64,000 bases of DNA from Pseudomonas japonica (GTDB lineage Bacteria > Pseudomonadota > Gammaproteobacteria > Pseudomonadales > Pseudomonadaceae). Positions 16,648 through 25,321 of the stretch are shown piece after piece. The notes below the pieces were generated by a model. That model made no database searches, was not told the origin of the DNA, and saw only the letters and a list, made by a program, of their open reading frames with translations. The first letter of the stretch is position 1; each line of letters begins with the position of its first letter. Where the stretch lies: NCBI RefSeq assembly GCF_900188455.1, contig NZ_FZOL01000018.1, positions 92,974 through 156,973 of the forward strand, given 5' to 3'. The position numbers and the translations under genes are program-made.

Positions 16648-17466
16648 ATGAAACGATCTGCTTTCTTCATTTCCGACGGTACCGGCATCACTGCGGAGAC
16701 CCTCGGGCAGAGTCTTCTAGCCCAATTCGAGAATATTCCGTTCAACAAGTTCACCCGTCCCTACATCGACAGCGTGGACAAAGCACGGGTCATGGTGCAG
16801 CAGATCAACGCCGCCGCAGAGCGCGACGGCGTGCGCCCGATCATCTTCGACACCATCGTCAATCAGGACATTCGCGAGATCCTGGCGACCTCCAATGGCT
16901 TCATGATCGACATCTTTTCCACCTTCCTCGCCCCGCTGGAGCAGGAACTGACCGCCCATTCGTCGTATTCCGTGGGCAAATCCCACTCGATCGGCGGCAA
17001 CTCCAACTACATGGAGCGGATCGAGGCGGTGAACTTCGCCCTGGACAACGACGACGGGGCACGGACGCACTACTACGACAAGGCCGACCTGATCCTGGTG
17101 GGGGTATCGCGCTGCGGCAAGACGCCGACCTGTCTGTACATGGCCATGCAATTCGGCATCCGGGCGGCGAACTACCCGCTGACCGAGGACGACATGGAGC
17201 GCCTGCAGTTGCCAGCGGCACTGAAGAATCACCAGCACAAGCTGTTCGGGCTGACCATCGACCCGGACCGCCTGACCGCCATTCGTCATGAACGCAAGCC
17301 CAACAGCCGCTACGCCAGCTTCGCCCAGTGCGAGTTCGAAGTGCGCGAGGTGGAAAACCTGTTCCGCCGGGAGAATATTCCCCACATCAATTCCACGCAT
17401 TTCTCGGTGGAGGAGATCTCCGCGAAGATTCTGGTGGAGAAAGGCGTGGAACGGCGGTTCAAGTAA
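16648..17466 (+). CDS. ppsR: PEP synthase regulatory protein (bifunctional kinase/pyrophosphorylase)
   Basis: 272 residues, MKRSAFFISDGTGITAETLG onward, a DUF299-family protein. It inactivates PEP synthase by ADP-dependent threonine phosphorylation next to the catalytic histidine and reverses this with phosphate. The nucleotide-binding loop GVSRCGKTPTCLY is at about residues 152-164. It faces away from ppsA, a fixed pairing in proteobacteria. An ATG three codons earlier (16639, MAQ) is also possible; I chose 16648 because it matches the usual N-terminus. Confidence 0.96.
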   Translation: MKRSAFFISDGTGITAETLGQSLLAQFENIPFNKFTRPYIDSVDKARVMVQQINAAAERDGVRPIIFDTIVNQDIREILATSNGFMIDIFSTFLAPLEQELTAHSSYSVGKSHSIGGNSNYMERIEAVNFALDNDDGARTHYYDKADLILVGVSRCGKTPTCLYMAMQFGIRAANYPLTEDDMERLQLPAALKNHQHKLFGLTIDPDRLTAIRHERKPNSRYASFAQCEFEVREVENLFRRENIPHINSTHFSVEEISAKILVEKGVERRFK

Positions 17467-17715
17467 AACAGACCGGCTTGCCGTGGAAGGACTGCGCAGC
17501 GGTCCTTCACATGCGCTGCACCTGCCAGCAGAAGACCGACCTTTGTTAGCGATATAGCATTACGCCAAAAAAATCTAAGCCCATCCTGTTGTTTCCATGA
17601 GGTTTACGCCCTCATGGCCGGAGGTCGCCATGCTGCCGGCACAGGCATCGCTGCCAGTGAACTAGACTGGATCTGCCTCTGGAGCAGATGCCTCCAGAGC
17701 GGCAGGAGGTGTCAC
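17467..17715 (+). promoter_or_regulatory. ppsR 3' flank and leader of the CMD gene with two perfect hairpins
   Basis: Three foldable elements lie here. An imperfect REP-like arm pair GAAGGAC...GTCCTTC (about 17486-17508) sits 19 bases past ppsR. A perfect 8-bp hairpin CCATGAGG/CCTCATGG (17595-17602 with 17610-17617) follows. Another perfect 8-bp hairpin CTCTGGAG/CTCCAGAG (17677-17684 with 17692-17699) ends five bases before the AGGAGGT ribosome-binding site at 17704-17710. The last could affect translation of the CMD gene. No coding sequence is seen. Confidence 0.55.
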
Positions 17716-18114
17716 ATGGCTATTAACGATACCTATCGAGAAATCGAACAGACCCTGGGTCAGATGCCGGAGTGGATCCGGCAGATGCCGGAAGGCGGCG
17801 CGAACGGATTCTGGGGCATGGCCCGCGACTTCTGGCTGGCGGATACCCGGATTCCCAACAAGTACAAGGAACTGATCGGTGTGGCGGTGTCCGGGGCAAC
17901 CCGCTGCAAATACTGCACCTTGTTCCATACCGAAGCCGCGCGCCTGTTTGGCGCAAGCGACGAGGAAATCTCCGAAGCCAGCTTCATGGGCTCGCTGACC
18001 ATGATGGGCAGCACCTTCATCAACGCGCAGCAGATCGACTACGAGCAGTTCCGCCAGGAAACGCTGAGTATCGTCCGGTATGTCAAAGATCACTCGCACG
18101 CCCAAGCCGCCTGA
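17716..18114 (+). CDS. Carboxymuconolactone decarboxylase / AhpD-like protein
   Basis: 132 residues of the CMD/AhpD fold. The redox or active-site motif is GATRCKYCTLFHTEAARLFG (CxxC at about residues 64-67 with the following histidine), as in AhpD alkylhydroperoxidases. It likely acts as a small antioxidant thiol protein, but substrate and reductant are unknown. The ATG at 17716 is fixed by a near-perfect AGGAGGT six bases upstream. The next gene overlaps its 3' end by 35 bases in another frame. Confidence 0.88.
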   Translation: MAINDTYREIEQTLGQMPEWIRQMPEGGANGFWGMARDFWLADTRIPNKYKELIGVAVSGATRCKYCTLFHTEAARLFGASDEEISEASFMGSLTMMGSTFINAQQIDYEQFRQETLSIVRYVKDHSHAQAA

Positions 18115-18436
18115 GCCGTTGCGGGAACCCGCCCTTCGCCAGCTGACGATGGACAAGTTGATTGCAATCACCAGCGGTGGTCCGAGGACCACCGCTCGGT
18201 GGCAAGCGGCGGTGCTGCGGGCCATCAGCGAACTGATGCGCTACAGCGATACCGCCCGGGAAGAAAGCCAGGACCTGCGCATCCCCTTTGCCAAAGCACT
18301 CAATGACCTCTACGCCGGACAGAAGTCCGACGCCGAGTTGACCGAGATGGTGTTACTGATGCTGGAACTGGAGACCGCCCCCTTGCCCGGCAACGAGCCC
18401 CAGGCGGGCGCGGCATCCGGGAAGCATGACCGCTGA
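18080..18436 (+). CDS. Hypothetical protein overlapping the CMD gene
   Basis: 118 residues from the ATG at 18080, or 95 from MDKLIAIT at 18149. I do not recognise the family. The stretch WQAAVLRAISELMRYSDTAR to LLMLELETAP is predicted helical and the C-terminus is polar. The upstream 23 residues are proline/arginine-rich and overlap the CMD gene by 35 bases, so the later start is plausible; neither has a strong ribosome-binding site. A terminator follows. Coding character of the core looks genuine because it fills the gap to the terminator and keeps the local codon bias. Confidence 0.55.
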   Translation: MSKITRTPKPPEPLREPALRQLTMDKLIAITSGGPRTTARWQAAVLRAISELMRYSDTAREESQDLRIPFAKALNDLYAGQKSDAELTEMVLLMLELETAPLPGNEPQAGAASGKHDR

Positions 18437-18480
18437 GACCAGGAAGAAACGGTGTCGCTCCGTGCAACGCCCCAAATAAA

Positions 18481-18510
18481 AGAGGCCCCGGCATCACTGC
18501 CGGGGCCTCT
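18481..18510. terminator. Bidirectional terminator before gdhB 3' end
   Basis: Perfect 12-bp stem AGAGGCCCCGGC/GCCGGGGCCTCT with loop ATCACT, preceded by AAATAAA and followed by TTCATTT. It sits between the convergent hypothetical gene and gdhB. Confidence 0.85.
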
Positions 18511-18528
18511 TCATTTCACCTCACGGGA

Positions 18529-21500
18529 TCAGGACGGCAACACCGCCGACTGCCCGCTCAACGCCAGATCCACCAGCTCGCGGTTGGCCACCGCGTACAT
18601 GGCGTAATCGGTGCCGGTAGCGGCCCGCAGGTCGTCGAGCATGGCGCGCCAGCGCTCGACCATCACGCGGTGCTGCTCCACCCACAAGGCTACCCGCGCG
18701 TCCATGTCCTCCGGCGCATCGGCCATCTGCAGCACGGAAATGGTGATCGCGCGCTGCTGCAGGTCGATATCGTCGCGGAAGGCCTCGCGGGCCAGGGCCT
18801 GCCAGTTGTTTTCCACGGTCAGGTTGCTGATTTCCTGCAGGTACCAGGTCAGGTCCAGCGCGCTGCCCACGGCGAAGAACGCCTTGGCTACCTGCGCCGG
18901 GTCCTGGCCGGTGACATCGGAAGCCTCGATGATCGGCAGCAGGGTGTACAGGTGCGTGGTACCCGCCACCATCCGCGCCAGCAGTTCCGGTACGCCGGCC
19001 TCGACGAAGCTCTGGTAGCGGGTCTGCCAGCGTTCGCGGGTCGGGCCTTCCAGCAGTTCGTCGAGTTTCAGACCCAACGCGGCGATCTGCGGACCGAAGT
19101 GAGCGACGTCACGGCCGGCATCCTGCTCGTTGCGGCGGCTGCGCAGGAACCAGCGGGTCGCGCGACGACCCAGACGCATCAGTTCGTCCATCAGGGTCAG
19201 CTGGACTTCCGCCGGCACCTGGTAATCCAGCGCCTCGATCTGACGGAACCAGTGCGGCAGGTGGAAGATGTCACGCACGATCACATAGGCCCCGGCCACG
19301 TTCGCCGGGCTCATGCCGGTGGACTCCTTCAGGCGCTGGACGAACGTGATGCCCATGTTGTTGACCAGGTCGTTGGCGATCTGGGTGCTGACGATCTCGC
19401 GTTTCAGGCGGTGGCGACGCATGGCATCGGCAAACTTGTGCACCAGCGACGGCGGGAACGCGGTCTCCATGTCGCGGGTCAGGTAGTCGTCGTCCGGTAC
19501 CAGCGACTTGAGCAGGGCTTCCTTGAGGTCGATCTTGCTGTAGGAGATCAGCACCGACAGCTCGGCACGGCTCAGACCCTGGTTGGCGGCGATGCGCTCG
19601 GCCAGTTGCTCTTCCGAAGGCAGGAACTCGATCGCCCGGTCCAGCTTGCCGCGACCTTCCAGGTCGGCCATCAGGCGCTTGTACTCGGCGATGCGCTCCT
19701 TGGCACGGCGCGCCGCCAGGGACAGGGCCTGGGTCTGCTTGTAGTTGTTGCCCAGGACCAGCGCGGCCACTTCGTCGGTCATGCTGCCGAGCAGCTGGTT
19801 GCGCTGCTTCTCGGTCATGTCGCCGGCCTGCACGACTTCGTTGAGCAGGATCTTGATGTTGACCTCGTGGTCGGAGCAGTCCACACCACCGGCGTTGTCG
19901 ATGAAGTCGGTGTTGGTCGCGCCGCCGTTGAGGCCGAACTCGACCCGGCCGAGCTGGGTCATGCCCAGGTTGCCGCCCTCGCCCACCACCTTGCAGCGCA
20001 GCTCGTCACCGTTGACCCGCAGGGCGTCGTTGGCCTTGTCGCCGACGTCGGCGTGGCTTTCTTCGCTGGACTTGACGTAGGTGCCGATGCCGCCGTTCCA
20101 CAGCAGGTCGACCGGCGCCTTGAGCAGGGCGTTGAGCAGCTCGGTCGGGGTCAGTTTGTCCGCCTCGATGGCGAAGCGTTCCTTCATCTGCGGGGTGATG
20201 GTGATGCTCTTCGCGCTGCGCGGGAAGATACCGCCACCCTCGGACATGATGCTGGTGTCGTAGTCGCTCCAGGCCGACCGCGGCAGGTCGAACAGGCGCT
20301 TGCGCTCGGCGAAACTGCTGGCCGCGTCCGGGTTCGGGTCGATGAAGATGTGCAGGTGGTTGAAGGCCGCGACCAGTTGCAGGGTCTCGGACATCAGCAG
20401 GCCGTTGCCGAACACGTCACCGGCCATGTCGCCGATGCCCACCACGGTGATGTTGTCCTTCTGCACGTTGATGCCGCGCTCGCGGAAGTGGCGCTGCACG
20501 CCAACCCAGGCGCCACGGGCGGTGATGCCCATCTTCTTGTGGTCGTAGCCGGCCGAGCCGCCGGAGGCGAAGGCGTCGCCGAGCCAGAAACCGTAGTCGA
20601 TGGCGATGCCGTTGGCGATGTCGGAGAAGGTCGCGGTGCCCTTGTCCGCCGCCACCACCAGGTACGGATCGTCATCGTCGTGACGCACCACGTTGGCCGG
20701 TGGCACCACGCCGCCGTCCTTGAGGTTGTCGGTGATGTCGAGCAGGCCGGAGATGAAGATGCGGTAGCAGGCGATGCCTTCGGCGGCGATGTCGTCACGG
20801 CTGCCGCCCAGCGGCAGACGACGCGGCAGGAAGCCGCCCTTGGCGCCGACCGGCACGATCACCGAGTTCTTCACCTGCTGGGCTTTCACCAGGCCCAGCA
20901 CTTCGGTACGGAAGTCTTCCTCGCGGTCCGACCAGCGCAGGCCGCCGCGGGCGACGTTGCCGAAGCGCAGGTGCACGCCCTCGACCCGTGGCGAATAGAC
21001 GAAGATCTCGAAGCGCGGCACCGGCTTGGGCAGCTCGGGGATCAGCTTCGGATTGAACTTGAAGCTGAAGTAGGACTTGTTCTGGCCCTTGGCGTCCGGC
21101 TGGTAGAAGTTGGTGCGCAGGGTGGCCTTGATCAGGTCCAGGTAGCGCCGCAGGATGCGGTCTTCGTTGAGCACCTGGACGTCGTCCAGGGCGCTGAGGA
21201 TCGCCTGTTCCAGACGCTGCTGCTTGTCTTCCAGGTCTTCGCTGGCGAGCTTGCGCGCCAGGTAGAAGCGGGTCTTGAACAACCGGGTCAGCTCGCGGGC
21301 GATGTCGGTGTGGTTGTTCAGGGTGCTGGCGATGTAGCCGAGGTCGAAGCCCAGGCGGATCTGCTTCATGTAGCGCGCATAGGCGCGCAGCAGGGCGACG
21401 TCGCGCCACGGCAGACCGGCGGTCAGCACCAGGCGGTTGAAGGCATCGTTTTCCGCATCGCCGTTGACGATGTGGACGAAGGCGTCCTGCAGGGTGTCGT

Positions 21501-23394
21501 TGAGCTGCTGGATATCCAGGTCCAGGCCTTCGCTGTAGGTGAAGGCGAAGTCATGGATCCAGAACTCGCGGCCATTGTTGTGACGCAGGCGGTACGGGAA
21601 CTCGCCGAGTACGCGCAGTCCGAGGTTTTCCAGGATCGGCAGGACGTCGGACAGGGCCAGCGGGGTATCGGCGTGGTACAGCTTGCAGTGCAGGGTCTGT
21701 TTGCCGGCCTGGGTCAGCGGCTGGTAGAAGCTCATCACCAGCGGCTTTTTCTCCGACAGGTTGAGCAGGTGCTGCATGTCGACCACCGCGGAGTGCGCGG
21801 CGAAACGCTCGCGGTAGCCGGCCGGGAAGCCTTTCGGGAAGTCGGCCAGGACGTTGGTGCCCTGGGCTTCGCCGAAGCTCTCGACGGTCAGGCTGGCGTA
21901 GTCGTCCTGCCACGAGCGGCAGGCCTGGATCACTTCGTTTTCCAGCTGCTTGGGATCGATATCGATGCGGTTCTTCGGATCGACCCGCAGGATCAGTTGC
22001 ACCCGCGCCAGCACCGACTCGGAGAAGAAGGTCCAGAATTCGCAGTCGCTGGCCTTCAGGCGCTCCATCAGCACCTGCTGGATCTTCTGCCGCACTTCGG
22101 TGGAATAGATGTCGCGCGGCACGTAGGCCAGGCAGTAGCAGAAGCGGCCGTACGGGTCCTTGCGCAGGAACACGCGGATCTTGTTGCGCTCCTGGATCTG
22201 CACGATGGACATGACGGTGGTGAACAGCTCGTCCACCGGGGTCTGGAACAGGTCGTCACGCGGCAGCACTTCGAGGACCTGGGCCAGTTCCTTGCCCAGG
22301 TGGGCCTTGGCATCGAAGCCGGAACGGCGCTCGACTTCGGCGACCTTGTCGCGGATGTATGGAATCTGGCGGACGCTTTCGCCGTACACCGCGGAGGTGT
22401 ACAGGCCCATGAAGCGGCATTCCTTGATGACCTTGCCGTCGGCATCGAGCTGGCGGATCGACACGTAGTCCGGGTACGCCGGGCGGTGCACGCGGCTCGG
22501 ATGGGCAGCCTTGGCGAAGGACAGCAGCAGCGGCTCGTTGAGGTAGCTGACTGCGTAGTCCTCGATGCGCAGGTCGTCGGCGGTGAGGCCGGCGCGCAGC
22601 AGGCGGGTCAGCCCCAGGAAGGACTGTTCGTCATAGACCAGATGGCCGCCCTGGGCATCGCCCTTGACCACGAACTCTTCGTAACCGAGGAAGGTGAAAT
22701 GGTTGCCCACCAGCCATTCGAGGAAGCTCTGGACCTCGGCCTTCTCGCCTTCGACCGCCGCGTACGGGGTCTGCTCGACCAGCGCCAGCAAGTCTCGGAC
22801 CTTGGCCTTCATCGGCTCGAAGTCGGCCACGGCGACACGTACTTCGGCCAGTACCTGGGTCAGTTCGTGGGTCAGCACGGCGAGTTCGGCGTTGTTGGCG
22901 CAACGGTCGATCTCCAGGTACATCAGCGATTCCTGGAGCACGCCCTCGCCCTGGGTACCTTTGGGCAGGATCTCCAGCAGCTCGCCGGCCGCCCCGCGAC
23001 GCACGCTGAGCACGGTGGTCTGCAGGGTGTGGATGCTGTAGCCGCGACGGTTCAGCTCGGTGCGCACCGAGTCCACCAGGAACGGCAGGTCATGGTGCAG
23101 GACTTCCACGGCGGTGTGGGTCGACTGCCAGCCATGACGCTCGTAATCGGGGTTGTAGACGTTGACCTGGGGCTGGCCGTGATCGAAGCGCTCGATGATG
23201 CGCCAGGCAGAGAGGGTGCAGCCGACCAGGTCGGACAGGCGCCGCTGGGTAAGTTCGTCAAGAGAGATGATGCCGAAGAACTGCTCTGCGAACAGCGCCA
23301 CTTGTGGCAGTGCCTGTTCGCTGATGTGCTGCCCCAGGGCCGCTTTCAGTTGATGCTGGAAGTCGGCTTTGCTGGCTGCGGTGAAAAACGCCAT
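18529..23394 (-). CDS. gdhB: NAD-specific glutamate dehydrogenase, 180-kDa class
   Basis: 1621 residues, the length of the large GDH class known from Pseudomonas and Streptomyces. It oxidises glutamate to 2-oxoglutarate and ammonia with NAD+. The first half holds regulatory ACT-like regions; the catalytic core lies near residues 800-1200 (GNVARGGLRWSDREEDFRTE, VPVGAKGGFLPRRL, VVGIGDMAGDVFGNG, WNGGIGTYVKSS). A helical C-terminal region of about 350 residues completes it. Arginine activation is known for the P. aeruginosa enzyme and is not readable here. The ATG at 23394 is the first in frame that gives the usual start MAFFTAASKADFQHQL. Confidence 0.96.
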   Translation of the reverse strand: MAFFTAASKADFQHQLKAALGQHISEQALPQVALFAEQFFGIISLDELTQRRLSDLVGCTLSAWRIIERFDHGQPQVNVYNPDYERHGWQSTHTAVEVLHHDLPFLVDSVRTELNRRGYSIHTLQTTVLSVRRGAAGELLEILPKGTQGEGVLQESLMYLEIDRCANNAELAVLTHELTQVLAEVRVAVADFEPMKAKVRDLLALVEQTPYAAVEGEKAEVQSFLEWLVGNHFTFLGYEEFVVKGDAQGGHLVYDEQSFLGLTRLLRAGLTADDLRIEDYAVSYLNEPLLLSFAKAAHPSRVHRPAYPDYVSIRQLDADGKVIKECRFMGLYTSAVYGESVRQIPYIRDKVAEVERRSGFDAKAHLGKELAQVLEVLPRDDLFQTPVDELFTTVMSIVQIQERNKIRVFLRKDPYGRFCYCLAYVPRDIYSTEVRQKIQQVLMERLKASDCEFWTFFSESVLARVQLILRVDPKNRIDIDPKQLENEVIQACRSWQDDYASLTVESFGEAQGTNVLADFPKGFPAGYRERFAAHSAVVDMQHLLNLSEKKPLVMSFYQPLTQAGKQTLHCKLYHADTPLALSDVLPILENLGLRVLGEFPYRLRHNNGREFWIHDFAFTYSEGLDLDIQQLNDTLQDAFVHIVNGDAENDAFNRLVLTAGLPWRDVALLRAYARYMKQIRLGFDLGYIASTLNNHTDIARELTRLFKTRFYLARKLASEDLEDKQQRLEQAILSALDDVQVLNEDRILRRYLDLIKATLRTNFYQPDAKGQNKSYFSFKFNPKLIPELPKPVPRFEIFVYSPRVEGVHLRFGNVARGGLRWSDREEDFRTEVLGLVKAQQVKNSVIVPVGAKGGFLPRRLPLGGSRDDIAAEGIACYRIFISGLLDITDNLKDGGVVPPANVVRHDDDDPYLVVAADKGTATFSDIANGIAIDYGFWLGDAFASGGSAGYDHKKMGITARGAWVGVQRHFRERGINVQKDNITVVGIGDMAGDVFGNGLLMSETLQLVAAFNHLHIFIDPNPDAASSFAERKRLFDLPRSAWSDYDTSIMSEGGGIFPRSAKSITITPQMKERFAIEADKLTPTELLNALLKAPVDLLWNGGIGTYVKSSEESHADVGDKANDALRVNGDELRCKVVGEGGNLGMTQLGRVEFGLNGGATNTDFIDNAGGVDCSDHEVNIKILLNEVVQAGDMTEKQRNQLLGSMTDEVAALVLGNNYKQTQALSLAARRAKERIAEYKRLMADLEGRGKLDRAIEFLPSEEQLAERIAANQGLSRAELSVLISYSKIDLKEALLKSLVPDDDYLTRDMETAFPPSLVHKFADAMRRHRLKREIVSTQIANDLVNNMGITFVQRLKESTGMSPANVAGAYVIVRDIFHLPHWFRQIEALDYQVPAEVQLTLMDELMRLGRRATRWFLRSRRNEQDAGRDVAHFGPQIAALGLKLDELLEGPTRERWQTRYQSFVEAGVPELLARMVAGTTHLYTLLPIIEASDVTGQDPAQVAKAFFAVGSALDLTWYLQEISNLTVENNWQALAREAFRDDIDLQQRAITISVLQMADAPEDMDARVALWVEQHRVMVERWRAMLDDLRAATGTDYAMYAVANRELVDLALSGQSAVLPS

Positions 23395-23733
23395 CTGTGG
23401 TACTCCGCTTGGGCTTTGTTATTGGGTGAAGCGTCGCGCGTGTCCGCTTTATCCCGCATCAACCATAGTCAATGGCGGGCAAAACGGTGAGGAATGCTAA
23501 AGAGCGGCTGCCGGGCTGACCGAACGGTCACACCGGGATGGACGTCTGCAAAAACCACTGGCGCGGCGGCGACTGCGTCTTTACGGATGTCCATCGACAT
23601 CGCAGCTTAACGACAGGCCACCCGCCCCTGCTTGCGACGCTGCGACATATTCGGACAACGAGGAGCAACCCGTGATTTATCCAGCCGGCAAAGACTGGCA
23701 AACTCGCGTTTCAATTCTCCTATCGAGCCCGCC
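23395..23733. other. Gene-free divergent region upstream of gdhB
   Basis: 339 bases with no supported gene. It must hold the gdhB promoter and that of the acidic protein at 23734. I looked for a sigma-54 -24/-12 element around TGGCAAACTCGCG (23697-23709) and found the match too poor to call. No clear palindrome was noticed. Confidence 0.5.
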
Positions 23734-24087
23734 ATGCAACTGACCTCCGCGCTGATCTTCGCCAACCCGGCCGACGACGAAGAAGACAATCTCGCCACCC
23801 TGGGCAGCAACAGCACCAAGGGCGAGTTGTTCATCATGAGCCGCTACCCGGACGAGAACGAGATCGACCTGCTGCTGGACGAGGAAGGCGATACCCTGCG
23901 CGACATCAAGGTGACCCTCGGCGCCACCCGCCTGCTGATCGAGACCGCGCCGGGCGCAACCGACCTGTTCGGCGGCGATGACGTGCTGGAGATCAGCCTG
24001 GAGAATGCGCTGGGCGACCTGGATGAGGTGGAGCAGGCGCTGAAAGTGATTCTCAAGGACATCGGCACCTTCGTCAGCGAGCGCTGA
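23734..24087 (+). CDS. Acidic hypothetical protein between gdhB and moxR
   Basis: 117 residues starting MQLTSALIFANPADDEEDNL. It is strongly acidic (ENEIDLLLDEEGDTLRDIKV; LENALGDLDEVEQALKVILK), without signal peptide or membrane segment. No domain is recognised. A gene occupies the same position between gdhB and moxR in P. aeruginosa as I remember it, which favours a real conserved protein. The start is uncertain; an internal ATG at 23836 (MSRYPDEN) would give an 83-residue core. A long inverted repeat starts 14 bases past the stop. Confidence 0.65.
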   Translation: MQLTSALIFANPADDEEDNLATLGSNSTKGELFIMSRYPDENEIDLLLDEEGDTLRDIKVTLGATRLLIETAPGATDLFGGDDVLEISLENALGDLDEVEQALKVILKDIGTFVSER

Positions 24088-24100
24088 ACACTCCGCCCCC

Positions 24101-24203
24101 CGTAGGAGCTGGCTTGCCTGCGAAAGGACCGCACAGCGGTCCCCGATAGCGGTAAGGCCTGGGCCCGCTGCGCGGTCCTTTCGCAGGCAAGCCAGCTCCT
24201 ACG
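24101..24203. repeat. REP-like inverted repeat pair 1 (CTGGCTTGCC subtype)
   Basis: Arms 24101-24132 and 24172-24203 are exact reverse complements over 32 bases, starting CGTAGGAGCTGGCTTGCCTG. They are separated by 39 bases. The arms resemble those of the repeats at 31197, 36949 and 42468. It begins 14 bases after the stop of the acidic protein gene and may end that transcript. Confidence 0.9.
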
Positions 24204-24357
24204 AGGGTCGTGCAGGGCCGGATTGCTTGCGACACCCCTGCCCCTGAAGATTTTCCCCCGCCACCGTTAGTCGGCAGGCCCCTGGATGGATTAAAGTATC
24301 CGCCTCTGCCCGGACGCTGCACGCCAGCCCGGAGCCTCATTCCAGGAACCGTCGACG

Positions 24358-25317
24358 ATGGAACACCGTGAAGCGCTGATCGCGCTGCGCACCTTTCTTT
24401 CAACCCAGATCCTTGGCCAGGAGAAACTGGTCGAGCGCCTGCTGATCGTGCTTCTGGCCGACGGCCACATGCTCGTCGAAGGCGCCCCCGGCCTGGCCAA
24501 GACCAAGGCCATCAAGGAACTTTCCGACGGTATCGAGGCGCAGTTCCATCGCATCCAGTTCACCCCCGACCTGCTCCCGGCGGACATCACCGGCACCGAG
24601 ATCTATCGCCCGGAAACCGGCAGCTTCGTGTTCCAGCAGGGGCCGATCTTCCACAACCTGGTCCTGGCCGACGAGATCAACCGCGCCCCGGCCAAGGTCC
24701 AGTCGGCGCTGCTCGAAGCCATGGCCGAGCGCCAGGTCAGCGTCGGCCGCAGCACCTACGAGCTGTCGCCGCTGTTCCTGGTGATGGCAACGCAGAACCC
24801 GATCGAGCAGGAAGGCACCTACCCGCTGCCGGAAGCCCAGCTCGACCGCTTCCTCATGCACGTCAAGATCGGCTTCCCCGACGCCGCGGTGGAGCGCCGC
24901 ATTCTGTCCCAGGCCCGTGGTGAAGCGCTGCACGGCGAGACCAAGCCGGAACGGCGGGTCAGCCAGCAGGCGATCTTCGCCGCGCGCAAGGAAATCCTCG
25001 GCCTGTACATGGCCGACGCGGTGGAGGAGTACCTGGTGCAACTGGTCATGGCCACGCGCAACGGCGCCAAGTACGACGCCGAGCTGGGCGACTGGATCGC
25101 CTACGGCGCCAGCCCGCGCGGCTCGATCGCCCTGGATCGCTGCGCGCGGGCACATGCCTGGCTGGCCGGGCGCGATTTCGTCAGCCCCGAGGACATCCAG
25201 GCGGTGCTGTTCGACGTGCTGCGCCACCGCATCATTCTGTCGTTCGAGGCCGAAGCGGCCGGGATCGACCAGGACCGGGTGATCCAGCGCATCCTCGACG
25301 TCGTCGCCGTCGCCTGA
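24358..25317 (+). CDS. MoxR-family AAA+ ATPase
   Basis: 319 residues. Walker A is EGAPGLAKTKA (about residues 41-50) and Walker B LVLADEINRAP (about 101-111). The ATQNPIEQEGTYPLPEAQLD segment near 145 is the MoxR sensor-1 region. MoxR ATPases act as chaperones that assemble or activate VWA-domain protein complexes, here surely the products of the next five genes. It is first in an operon in which DUF58 follows after 4 bases. The ATG at 24358 fits the family N-terminus (QILGQEKLVERLL). Confidence 0.93.
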   Translation: MEHREALIALRTFLSTQILGQEKLVERLLIVLLADGHMLVEGAPGLAKTKAIKELSDGIEAQFHRIQFTPDLLPADITGTEIYRPETGSFVFQQGPIFHNLVLADEINRAPAKVQSALLEAMAERQVSVGRSTYELSPLFLVMATQNPIEQEGTYPLPEAQLDRFLMHVKIGFPDAAVERRILSQARGEALHGETKPERRVSQQAIFAARKEILGLYMADAVEEYLVQLVMATRNGAKYDAELGDWIAYGASPRGSIALDRCARAHAWLAGRDFVSPEDIQAVLFDVLRHRIILSFEAEAAGIDQDRVIQRILDVVAVA

Positions 25318-25321
25318 ACCC

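Noticed and set aside
18670..23490. Open frame of about 1600 codons antisense to gdhB
   Set aside because: GC-rich shadow of a certain gene; low-complexity composition and no family motif.
23690..23720. Sigma-54 promoter near gdhB
   Set aside because: TGGCAAACTCGCGTTTC lacks the required TGC-type -12 element at the right distance.
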